Assembly: GCA_030833145.1 (NCBI GenBank)
Contig: JAURHT010000028.1
Location: forward strand, 1-18,847
Source: Aquirufa sp.
GTDB lineage: Bacteria; Bacteroidota; Bacteroidia; Cytophagales; Spirosomataceae
Reading direction: 5' to 3'
DNA length: 18,847 bases
The number at the start of each line of letters is the position of its first letter. Within the stretch, counting starts at the first letter, position 1. The notes beneath the pieces were generated by a model. The model was not told where the DNA came from. It made no database searches and was given only the letters and a program-made list of their open reading frames with translations. The position numbers and the translations under genes are program-made. Positions 6,871 to 13,308 of the stretch are shown one piece after another.

Positions 6871-8571
6871 ATGATGCGGATAGGAATATTTTTTGGCGGC
6901 CCCGCGCGAGAACGGGAAATCAGTTTTTTAGGCGGCAAAACAGCGATGGCCCACTTAAACAAAGCTTTGTTTCAGCCCATCCCCGTTTTCGTGGATAGCT
7001 TAGGCAATTTTATCTTGATCAAGGAGGAGCTCATTTTTGAGGAATCGATTCGTTCATTTTATCCCCCAAAACGCCTACAAACCGCTCCATTCAACGTCTA
7101 CATCGAATCATTGCCAGATGCGGATGCGACAGCGCTTCTACAAGAAGTCGGAACGATTATTCAGCCGGCTGATTTTGCCAAACACTTTGACTTTGCCTTC
7201 ATCGCCATGCACGGTCCAGGTGCAGAGGACGGCAGTATTCAAGGACTATTAGAGTGGTACAACATTCCTTACTCTGGACCTAGTGTGCTAGGATCTGCCA
7301 TCGGTATTGATAAGGCCAAACAAAATGAATGGCTGAAAAAGTCCGTTGGTTTAGAGAAGAAATTTTTCGTTTTACAACGCGACGACTATGCTAAATACGG
7401 CAGAGAGACCCTTCTCGAACAAGTAAAGAAAGAAATCGGTATCCCTTTTGTGGCCAAAGCCCCGCACCAAGGATCTTCCATCGGTCTTGCCTTCGTGAAA
7501 GAAGATTCCCTGGAAGTTTTCGATAAAGCCATCAAAAAGTGTCTTTTCATCGAAGAAATTTACCGGGAGGAGTGGATTAAACTAGACGAAGAGGCACAAG
7601 TAGCTTTATTACAAAAAATGGTGAACCTTGACGAAGGCATCGGCTTCCCTGTCGTTTTCCAAAAACAAGTTTACCACCACCCTGCTCACTTATTAGAGGC
7701 TCTTCAGGAGTACTTCACGTATACAGTCACAAAAGCAAGCATTCAATCCATTCACTCAGAAGATGCCATCTTATTAGAGTCATTCGTGAATGGAAATGAG
7801 TTCAGCTGCGGCGTCATCCAAACCCCAGCCGGACAGGCAGTTGCCCTACCTCCTACGGAAATCGTCATCGATGAATCAGTAGAAGTGTTTGATTTTAATG
7901 CCAAATACAAATCTAAATTAACGCGCAAACGCATCCCAATGCACGCGAGCCTGGCTCACTTACAAGTGATTCAAGCTCAAGTAAAACAAGCCTTTGAGGA
8001 CTTGGGTTTTGGGGTTTGCACTCGCATTGACGGATTCCTAGACACAAATGGCGTTGTCGTTTTACACGACCCGAATACGATTCCAGGCATGTCACCTAGC
8101 TCATTAATCTTTAAGCAAATGGCCGAAATCGGACTTAATGTGACGGATTCTTTGACCTACTTCATCCGTCAATCCATCCGTGAGCGCTTAAGAACGGGCA
8201 AAAACTACTATTTCATTAGCCAGCAATTAAAAGCCTTAGACGAAGCCATTGCAGCTTCTTTGCAAGCCAAAGCAGCTAAAGAGGCCCAAGTTTTAGAGAT
8301 TAGTGGCGCGAACGATGAGGCCTTAGAAGCCAGCTTCCAAGCCATCAAGGTTCAAGCAGCGGAGTTAGCCGCTCTTGGTACAGAAAATTTCCGCGTTTGC
8401 ACTCCTTTAGAAATCGAAGAGGGCGAAACATTACTTCCATTACACGTCGCACATTTGAGTAAAGATACGGCCAAAGAAATGCTAGAAGCCATCAAAATGG
8501 GGGTTCATCCACTGATTGCTCACACGAGAGAAGCGGCTATCGACATCACTAAATTTTACACGAATGTCTAA
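6871..8571 (+). CDS. D-Ala-D-Ala ligase-like ATP-grasp enzyme, enlarged (566 aa)
   Basis: This is an ATP-grasp protein of the D-alanine-D-alanine ligase family. FGGPAREREIS (8-18), HGPGAEDGSIQG (114-125), IPYSGPSVLGSAIGIDKAKQN, KAPHQGSSIGLAF (196-208), SFVNGNEFSCGV and CTRIDGFL then HDPNTIPGMSPSS are the family blocks in order. Metal ligands would be Asp387, Asp400 and Asn402, with the usual 13-residue spacing but Asp400 in place of the common Glu. At 566 aa it is much longer than the usual 300-370 aa. About 80 extra residues (about 222-303) are inserted in the ATP-binding domain, and about 120 Ala/Glu-rich residues follow the ligase core. Either D-Ala-D-Ala synthesis for peptidoglycan or ligation of other amino acids is possible. 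A second in-frame ATG lies at 6874. It sits in the Fe-S run and overlaps the next gene by 8 nt. Confidence 0.82.
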   Translation: MMRIGIFFGGPAREREISFLGGKTAMAHLNKALFQPIPVFVDSLGNFILIKEELIFEESIRSFYPPKRLQTAPFNVYIESLPDADATALLQEVGTIIQPADFAKHFDFAFIAMHGPGAEDGSIQGLLEWYNIPYSGPSVLGSAIGIDKAKQNEWLKKSVGLEKKFFVLQRDDYAKYGRETLLEQVKKEIGIPFVAKAPHQGSSIGLAFVKEDSLEVFDKAIKKCLFIEEIYREEWIKLDEEAQVALLQKMVNLDEGIGFPVVFQKQVYHHPAHLLEALQEYFTYTVTKASIQSIHSEDAILLESFVNGNEFSCGVIQTPAGQAVALPPTEIVIDESVEVFDFNAKYKSKLTRKRIPMHASLAHLQVIQAQVKQAFEDLGFGVCTRIDGFLDTNGVVVLHDPNTIPGMSPSSLIFKQMAEIGLNVTDSLTYFIRQSIRERLRTGKNYYFISQQLKALDEAIAASLQAKAAKEAQVLEISGANDEALEASFQAIKVQAAELAALGTENFRVCTPLEIEEGETLLPLHVAHLSKDTAKEMLEAIKMGVHPLIAHTREAAIDITKFYTNV

Positions 8572-9091
8572 TACAGAACTGAACCCATTGCAATACCCTA
8601 TCGGGAAATACAAACAGCCTGAGGTCATTACGCCAGAGATCAGAGCCGCTTGGATCAAAACAATCGCAACAACAGCTGACGATTTAACTGCCTTATTAAA
8701 AGGTGTTGATGAAACTTTATTAGAGAAACCTTACCGTGAAGGTGGCTGGTCTGCTCGCAAAGTGATTCACCATTTAATGGATAGCCACATGAACAGCTAT
8801 ATCCGTTTCAAGATGGCCTTAACGGAAGACAATCCTACCATCAAACCCTATAGCGAAGACGATTGGGCATCGATGCCAGACGGCAATCAAGCGCCTATCG
8901 CCTGGTCTATTGAGGGTTTACGCTACATCCACTTGCGTTGGGTGTATTTAATGGAAACATTAACCGAAGCGGATTGGAAGAGAACCTATTTACATCCAGA
9001 ACGTGGATTTACCTATCCTTTAGATAAGGTGTTGGGGATATATGCGTGGCATTGTACCCATCACCTAAAGCATATTGAAAGCGTGCTTTAG
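8564..9091 (+). CDS. DinB/YfiT-family putative metal-dependent bacillithiol transferase
   Basis: A 175-aa protein of the DinB/YfiT four-helix-bundle superfamily. The opening LQYPIGKYKQPEVITPEIRAAW is characteristic of the YfiT/BstA branch. The metal-binding histidines are visible in KVIHHLMDSH (His69/70) and AWHCTHHLKHIE (His163 and His167). Members of this branch transfer bacillithiol or a related thiol to electrophiles, or act as metal-dependent hydrolases; the exact activity here is inference. The ATG at 8564 is chosen because the family motif starts right after it and because it gives a short 8-nt overlap with the ATP-grasp gene. An upstream ATG at 8516 would lie deep in that gene and add unrelated residues. 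It is the last gene of the six-gene run; the terminator lies about 120 nt downstream. Confidence 0.85.
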   Translation: MSNTELNPLQYPIGKYKQPEVITPEIRAAWIKTIATTADDLTALLKGVDETLLEKPYREGGWSARKVIHHLMDSHMNSYIRFKMALTEDNPTIKPYSEDDWASMPDGNQAPIAWSIEGLRYIHLRWVYLMETLTEADWKRTYLHPERGFTYPLDKVLGIYAWHCTHHLKHIESVL

Positions 9092-9093
9092 CG

Positions 9094-9157
9094 TATAGAT
9101 TAGAGAGTATAGAGTAGAGATAAAAGCATAAAGCATAAAGCACAAAGAATAAAGCAT
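9094..9157. repeat. Degenerate heptamer tandem repeat tract
   Basis: Immediately after the YfiT gene stop, the DNA has 7-bp periodicity. Positions 9094-9107 and 9108-9121 are two 14-mers differing at two positions (TATAGATTAGAGAG, TATAGAGTAGAGAT). After one extra A come five heptamers at 9123-9157: AAAGCAT, AAAGCAT, AAAGCAC, AAAGAAT, AAAGCAT. It is purine-rich on the plus strand and has no coding capacity. Slippage-generated filler or part of a dispersed lineage-specific intergenic repeat are both possible. Confidence 0.7.
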
Positions 9158-9166
9158 AGAGTTTGA

Positions 9167-9181
9167 ATCGCCTTCGGCGAT
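9167..9181. other. Small stable hairpin (ATCGCC/GGCGAT)
   Basis: A perfect 6-bp inverted repeat, ATCGCC at 9167-9172 and GGCGAT at 9176-9181, with a 3-nt TTC loop. No T-tract follows on either strand, so it is not a classical terminator. It lies between the heptamer tract and the terminator hairpin and may be part of a 3' UTR processing or protection structure. It could also be a remnant of a repetitive palindromic element. Confidence 0.35.
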
Positions 9182-9211
9182 GCATTTATGAAATGAATTA
9201 TGATTAAAATC

Positions 9212-9235
9212 AAAAGGGGCTGAAGCCCCTTTTTT
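9212..9235 (+). terminator. Rho-independent terminator, probably bidirectional
   Basis: A perfect 9-bp stem, AAAAGGGGC (9212-9220) pairing with GCCCCTTTT (9225-9233), with a TGAA loop and a continuing T-run to 9235. On the plus strand it would end the six-gene run that finishes at 9091. On the minus strand the same stem is followed by TTTTGATTTT, so it can also stop the minus-strand trio ending at 9290. The rest of the 9092-9289 gap holds only the heptamer tract and the small hairpin. Confidence 0.85.
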
Positions 9236-9289
9236 ATGCGTTAGATACGTTAGCTCCCCAGATAAAAAACAGGTTAAAAATCTAAGAAA

Positions 9290-9436
9290 TCATTGCGCAG
9301 CACGATTTCTGGATTTTAAAGCCGCTTTTTTATGCCACGGCGCCGTCGTATTCATCCCCATCTGAACCGCTAACGCAATCATCAGCAGCGTAAACAATAT
9401 TAACACCCAGCGAAAGATTTTTTGATTCTTGTTCAT
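9290..9436 (-). CDS. Small single-pass membrane protein, 48 aa, unknown function
   Basis: The start is the ATG at 9436, whose first four bases (ATGA) also contain the stop of the upstream SixA-like gene. This is a classic coupled start. The 48-aa product begins MNKNQKIFRW, has one hydrophobic segment at about residues 9-27 (RWVLILFTLLMIALAVQMG), and ends in a basic tail (WHKKAALKSRNR). By the positive-inside rule the lysine/arginine-rich tail suggests a cytoplasmic C-terminus, but the N-terminus is also basic, so topology is open. I do not recognise a named family. A longer reading from 9658 in the same frame would lie wholly inside the SixA-like gene and is not believable. It is the last gene of the minus-strand trio, before the shared terminator. 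Confidence 0.75.
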   Translation of the reverse strand: MNKNQKIFRWVLILFTLLMIALAVQMGMNTTAPWHKKAALKSRNRAAQ

Positions 9437-9882
9437 AGTTGATGCGTGATGGTGGCCGAGCCTTTGGTGATTTCTGACCAAGAACTTAGACCCGGAAAAT
9501 GCAAAGATAGACAACCCGCAGTTTCCATTTGGATCATATCGCCTGTTAAATACGAGGCAAGGTAAGAAATAGATGGATTGTGCGCGACTAGGTACAAAAT
9601 GGGTTCCGATCGCTTCGCGATTTCGGTCACATAATCTGGTCCACTCGAGATATACCAAAATTCGGATAACTCAAATTCCGAAAAGGGTTTACCTAGTAAT
9701 TCAGCCGTTTCTCTGGTACGAATGGCGTCAGAAATTAGCCAAAATCCAGCAGGAAATTGCTTCAAGTGCATCCATTCTCCTAAGAGAAGGGCTTCTTCGA
9801 TACCTCTTTCCGAAAGATGGCGACCTTTATCGTCAGCTGTATGTGGCCCTGCGTGCGCGTGGCGAATGAGTATGAGTTCCAT
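9433..9882 (-). CDS. sixA: SixA-type phosphohistidine phosphatase (histidine phosphatase family)
   Basis: A 149-aa single-domain member of the histidine (RHG) phosphatase superfamily. The catalytic motif is LIRHAHAG with Arg7 and nucleophile His8, HLSERGIEEA follows, SDAIRTRETAE carries Arg55, and LVAHNPSIS carries the second catalytic His101. Short size and this motif set fit the SixA branch, which removes phosphate from phosphohistidine on phosphotransfer proteins; a small-molecule phosphatase role cannot be excluded. It is cytoplasmic, without a signal peptide. The start shares one base with the stop of the gamma-carbonic-anhydrase gene (TAATG), and its stop overlaps the small membrane-protein gene by 4 nt, so all three should be translated from one message. 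Confidence 0.87.
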   Translation of the reverse strand: MELILIRHAHAGPHTADDKGRHLSERGIEEALLLGEWMHLKQFPAGFWLISDAIRTRETAELLGKPFSEFELSEFWYISSGPDYVTEIAKRSEPILYLVAHNPSISYLASYLTGDMIQMETAGCLSLHFPGLSSWSEITKGSATITHQL

Positions 9883-10382
9883 TATTCGAAGTCTGCTGCG
9901 GTTAATAAAGGGAATTTGCCTGATTTGTGTTCGGCACCCATTTTTACATAATGTGGTGGGCCGTATTTAAGGCGATTAATTTGATCTTCATTCAGCGTCT
10001 TAATGACCTTTGCTGGCGTTCCTAAAACAAGGGAGTAATCAGGAATTTCCATTCCCTCCGTGACTAAGGCGTGAGCTCCGATGAGGCAAAACTTGCCTAC
10101 TTTGGCCCTATTTAACACCGTAGCTTGCATTCCCACTAAACTACCCTCGCCTATTTCTGCGCCATGAACAATAGCACCGTGACCGACCGTGACGTGTGGA
10201 CCAATGATGGTTTTATCGCCTTCATCCGCATGCAAAACGGCATTGTCCTGAATGTTACAGCCCTCACCCAAGTGAATTTCCTCTACATCCGCGCGAATCA
10301 CCGCGCCATACCAAACAGATACATCCTTTGAGATAATAACACGGCCCATTACGCTGGCCGTCGGTGCAATAAAAATCGCCAT
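9882..10382 (-). CDS. Gamma-carbonic-anhydrase-like hexapeptide protein (YrdA/PaaY family)
   Basis: A 166-aa left-handed beta-helix protein with hexapeptide repeats through residues about 10-125 (for example GEGSLVGMQATV and AKVGKFCLIGAHALV), then a C-terminal helix. The residues that matter in gamma-carbonic anhydrases are all present at family spacing: Arg30 and Asp32 (IRADVEE), Gln45 and Asp46 (NIQDNAVLHAD), and metal-ligand histidines His51, His68 and His73. It should form a trimer with metal sites at subunit interfaces. Real carbonic anhydrase activity varies in this subgroup, so the reaction is not certain. It is first gene of the minus-strand trio, with a candidate promoter directly upstream and only 45 nt separating it from the divergent methyltransferase gene. 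Confidence 0.9.
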   Translation of the reverse strand: MAIFIAPTASVMGRVIISKDVSVWYGAVIRADVEEIHLGEGCNIQDNAVLHADEGDKTIIGPHVTVGHGAIVHGAEIGEGSLVGMQATVLNRAKVGKFCLIGAHALVTEGMEIPDYSLVLGTPAKVIKTLNEDQINRLKYGPPHYVKMGAEHKSGKFPLLTAADFE

Positions 10383-10402
10383 AGTGTTTTTATTTTATTG
10401 GT

Positions 10403-10433
10403 CAAATATACCTTAAATTGCGAGTCTATGAAA
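10403..10433 (-). promoter_or_regulatory. Candidate Bacteroidota-type promoter for the minus-strand trio
   Basis: On the minus strand TATATTTG (10410-10403) matches the Bacteroidota -7 consensus TAnnTTTG exactly. A TTTC (10433-10430), one mismatch from the -33 TTTG, lies 19 nt upstream. Transcription would begin about 10-15 nt before the gamma-carbonic-anhydrase ATG, giving a very short leader. The -33 box would overlap the first codons of the divergent methyltransferase gene. Confidence 0.45.
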
Positions 10434-10931
10434 GAATTCTACGATTTTGGGCAATGGAAAAAAGAGGACCATATCGCTTCGATTGGCTGCGGATATGGCT
10501 GGTGGGAAGTGAGCCTATGCTTACATTATCCAGCACAACACCTAACGCTGGTGGATCCACTCGTAGAGCAGGAGGATATCCAAGACAGTATTGACTATTT
10601 CACGGAGAAAACGGGTTTAGTTTGGAAGACGGGGGTCGCATTGAATCCGGAAAGTTTGCAAAACCAGGATCAAATTTGGGTCTTTAATGCTTGGCACGAA
10701 TTCGAAGATCGCACAGCAATGCTAGCGAAAATCAAAAGTGCCTTAAACGAAAATGGCATCGTCATCATCGAAGAAGAGATATCTAAAACAGAGCGATTAC
10801 AGCACGATGGATGCGGTAAAGACCTCTTTTTTGAGCAGGAGATCATCGACGAATTCGAGCAAGCGGGGCTACAGTATGTGGCGACGCAGGTCAAAGATGA
10901 GGTAGCCATTTACCTCAAATTCCGAAAATGA
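10428..10931 (+). CDS. Class I SAM-dependent methyltransferase-like protein
   Basis: A 167-aa protein with a Rossmann-type methyltransferase fold. IASIGCGYGWWEVSL is motif I (SAM-binding glycine loop), LTLVDPL ends in the acidic residue after strand 2, VFNAWHEFED fits the motif IV region, and IKSALNENGIVIIEEE is the post-motif strand. The ATG at 10428 is chosen because it starts just before the fold; an in-frame TTG at 10398 would add unlikely residues. It is short for a class I enzyme, with little room for a substrate-specific domain, so the substrate cannot be guessed. It stands alone: divergent from the minus-strand trio and followed by a 60-nt gap before udk. A read-through to udk is possible, as no terminator hairpin is visible between them. 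Confidence 0.8.
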   Translation: MKEFYDFGQWKKEDHIASIGCGYGWWEVSLCLHYPAQHLTLVDPLVEQEDIQDSIDYFTEKTGLVWKTGVALNPESLQNQDQIWVFNAWHEFEDRTAMLAKIKSALNENGIVIIEEEISKTERLQHDGCGKDLFFEQEIIDEFEQAGLQYVATQVKDEVAIYLKFRK

Positions 10932-10991
10932 AAGCGGTTTTTTAGCTTAAATAAAATCCTTTTCGCAAATTTGCAGCGGAATTAAACACTT

Positions 10992-11615
10992 ATGTCAACA
11001 ATCGAACGTCCCTTTATTATCGGTATCACTGGAGGTAGCGCCTCAGGTAAAACCCTCTTCTTAAGCCGATTAATGGAGCAGTTCAAGACCGATGACATCT
11101 GTCTTTTGTCCCAAGATAATTACTACCGTCCCATCGAAGATCAGACGAAAGACCACAACGGAATCGAGAACTTCGACCTTCCTGGGGCCATCGACGACCA
11201 AGCTTTTGCGGCTGATATCGAACGATTACGCAATGGCGAAATAGTTAGTCGGGTAGAATATACCTTCAACAACACGGAGAAAGTGCCAGACATGTTGCAT
11301 TTCCATCCGCGTAAAATCTTGGTGGTAGAGGGAATATTTGTGTTCCACTTTCCGGAGGTGGCGCAGCTTTTGGACCTCAAAATCTTCATCGACGCCCAAG
11401 ATAAAATCAAATTAAAGCGCAGAATCAAGCGCGACAATGAAGAGCGTGGTTATGATTTACAAGATGTGATGTACCGCTGGAAATACCACGTGAAGCCCAC
11501 TTATGAGGAATACATTCGCCCTCACAAACGCAGCTGTGATATCGTGATCCCGAACAATCACCACTTCGAAAAAGGACTTGATGTAATCGTTTCTTACCTA
11601 AAGAATCAGATCTAG
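10992..11615 (+). CDS. udk: Uridine kinase
   Basis: A 207-aa P-loop kinase of the uridine/cytidine kinase family, which phosphorylates uridine and cytidine with ATP or GTP in pyrimidine salvage. Walker A is GGSASGKT at residues 14-21. LLSQDNYYRP and ENFDLPGAIDDQAF are the nucleoside-binding signatures, and DAQDKIKLKRRIKRDNEERG is the lid/LID-Arg region. The length matches the family. Just upstream CAAATTTG (10966-10973) is one mismatch from the TAnnTTTG -7 box, but no matching -33 box is clear. The gene ends within nadB on the opposite strand (18-nt overlap), so the two transcripts converge with no hairpin between them. Confidence 0.93.
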   Translation: MSTIERPFIIGITGGSASGKTLFLSRLMEQFKTDDICLLSQDNYYRPIEDQTKDHNGIENFDLPGAIDDQAFAADIERLRNGEIVSRVEYTFNNTEKVPDMLHFHPRKILVVEGIFVFHFPEVAQLLDLKIFIDAQDKIKLKRRIKRDNEERGYDLQDVMYRWKYHVKPTYEEYIRPHKRSCDIVIPNNHHFEKGLDVIVSYLKNQI

Positions 11616-13178
11616 GTTATAGTGTAAACCTTTGTTTTCCCGTTGTGCCCTTGCGTGTTTGATGATCAAATAGGCCACATTTATCATATTTCTTAATTCG
11701 CATAAAGGCACCGTAATTTTCGATTGACGATACAATTCTTCGTGCTCTAAATAAATCAATTCCAAACGATCATAGGCTCTTTTCAAACGGCGATCCGTCC
11801 GAACAATCCCCACGTAATTCGACATAATCGACTCTAACTCACGAGTCATTTCGGTTACTAAGACCATTTCTTCCGGATGACGCGTTCCGTCATCATTCCA
11901 CGATGGAATGCCCTCCGGCAAAATTTGAGTTCCATATTCGGATACCGATTTCTCGAAAGCGCGGTGCGCATAAACGATCGCTTCTAATAGGGAATTAGAG
12001 GCCAAACGATTCGCTCCGTGCAAGCCTGTAAAGGAACATTCGCCAGCAGCATATAAGTTTTCAATGTTCGTTTGGCTGTATTCATTTACAATAATTCCGC
12101 CACATAAATAGTGCTGTGCGGGAACGACCGGAATCATTTCTTGCGACATATCAATCCCCAACACCTTCAGGCAATGGTTATAGATCATCGGAAAATGCTG
12201 TAGAATCTCCTCTATAGGAATGTGACGCGTATCTAAGAAAACGTGATCCGTTCCATTCTTTTTCATCTCCGAGTCAATCGCCCGCGCCACAATATCACGA
12301 GGAGCTAACGAAAGACGCGAATCGTACTTTTCCATAAAAGTAGAACCGTCTTGATTCTTCAAAATACCTCCGTGGCCACGAACGGCTTCGGAAATTAAAA
12401 AAGAAGGTTTCTTTCCTGGATTATATAAGGCCGTCGGGTGAAATTGAATGAATTCCATTCCTTGAACAAAGGCTTTAGCGCGGTAAGCCATAGCGATTCC
12501 GTCCCCTGTCGCAATCGTCGGATTGGTCGTCGATTGATAGACTTGACCGATTCCACCCGTCGCTAACAAGGTAGTTTTCCCTAAAAAAGTCTCAATTTTA
12601 TTCGTCTTGAGATTCAAAACATAGACCCCAAAACACTTCTTACCCGGCGTATCCTTCGTCACTTTCTCCCCTAAATGGTGCTGGGTAATTAAGTCAACGG
12701 CAAAGTAATGGGTGAAGAAATCCACGCAGTCATATGATTTGACTTTGGCTAATAAAGCCCTTTCAATCTCATTTCCAGTAGAATCTTTATGATGTAAAAT
12801 GCGTTTATCGGAGTGACCTCCCTCTTTCACTAAATCAAAACTTCCGTCCGCTTGGCGATCAAAATCAGTGCCATAAGCAATCAATTCCTTCAAACGTTCT
12901 GGTGCTTCTTTCACTACGATTTCGACTACTTTGCGATCACTCACAAAGTCGCCGGCCACCATCGTATCGTCGATATGTTTTTCAAAGGAATCCGCTGTAT
13001 CCCAGACGGTTGCAATCCCTCCTTGCGCGTATTTCGTGTTCGTTTCTTCGGCCACGGTTTTCGTAATCAAGGCAATTTTGATGGGAATTTGACGTTCCTG
13101 AAAATAGTCCGCCACCTTTACCGTGTAAGACAAACCAGCAATTCCAGAACCAATGACAATAAAGTCGTATGAAGGCAT
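11598..13178 (-). CDS. nadB: L-aspartate oxidase
   Basis: A 526-aa FAD enzyme that oxidises L-aspartate to iminoaspartate, which NadA condenses to quinolinate for NAD synthesis. The FAD-binding GxGxxG is VIGSGIAGLSY (Gly10, 12, 15). The second FAD region is TTLLATGGIGQVY. Active-site residues known from the E. coli enzyme are matched by His247 (FIQFHPTAL), Arg294 (LAPRDIVARAID), His356 (QHYLCGG) and Arg391 (GANRLASNS). The C-terminal helical domain ends with the typical GLHYNLD. The length is close to the 530-540 aa norm, so the gene appears intact. TTAATTTG at 13205-13198 on the minus strand is one mismatch from a -7 box, with no convincing -33 box. It is monocistronic, convergent with udk and divergent from the coiled-coil gene. 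Confidence 0.96.
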   Translation of the reverse strand: MPSYDFIVIGSGIAGLSYTVKVADYFQERQIPIKIALITKTVAEETNTKYAQGGIATVWDTADSFEKHIDDTMVAGDFVSDRKVVEIVVKEAPERLKELIAYGTDFDRQADGSFDLVKEGGHSDKRILHHKDSTGNEIERALLAKVKSYDCVDFFTHYFAVDLITQHHLGEKVTKDTPGKKCFGVYVLNLKTNKIETFLGKTTLLATGGIGQVYQSTTNPTIATGDGIAMAYRAKAFVQGMEFIQFHPTALYNPGKKPSFLISEAVRGHGGILKNQDGSTFMEKYDSRLSLAPRDIVARAIDSEMKKNGTDHVFLDTRHIPIEEILQHFPMIYNHCLKVLGIDMSQEMIPVVPAQHYLCGGIIVNEYSQTNIENLYAAGECSFTGLHGANRLASNSLLEAIVYAHRAFEKSVSEYGTQILPEGIPSWNDDGTRHPEEMVLVTEMTRELESIMSNYVGIVRTDRRLKRAYDRLELIYLEHEELYRQSKITVPLCELRNMINVAYLIIKHARAQRENKGLHYNLDLIL

Positions 13179-13257
13179 AGCATTTACTAAAGTGACGCAA
13201 ATTAATCAAAAAGAGCCTTCAATCCGAAAGACCACCCGAAATGTGGACTTTATTTTG

Positions 13258-13265
13258 TAATTTTG
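13258..13265 (+). promoter_or_regulatory. Candidate -7 box for the coiled-coil protein gene
   Basis: TAATTTTG fits the Bacteroidota -7 consensus TAnnTTTG exactly and lies 43 nt before the ATG at 13309. At the expected -33 distance there is only CCCG, so the promoter is incomplete by consensus. The leader that follows is AT-rich, which in Bacteroidota often goes with strong translation. Confidence 0.35.
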
Positions 13266-13308
13266 CGGCATTAAAAAATATAAACCCTTAAAAATCAATT
13301 TATACCAA

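Noticed and set aside
8516..8563. N-terminal extension of the YfiT-like gene from the ATG at 8516
   Set aside because: It would overlap the ATP-grasp gene by 56 nt and add residues not seen before the family's usual start.
6871..8571. ATP-grasp gene considered as a glycopeptide-resistance (Van) ligase
   Set aside because: There are no vanH or vanX type neighbours or two-component regulators, and the organism type would not need them.
9094..9157. Heptamer tract considered as a CRISPR array
   Set aside because: The unit is 7 bp with no spacers, and there are no cas genes.
9290..9658. A 122-aa reading of the small membrane-protein frame from an upstream start
   Set aside because: Its first 74 residues lie wholly inside the SixA-like gene in another frame and look like no protein domain. 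The ATG at 9436 with the ATGA overlap is far better.
12852..13172. 106-aa open frame on the plus strand opposite nadB
   Set aside because: It is antisense to well-conserved NadB sequence and has no recognisable protein features.
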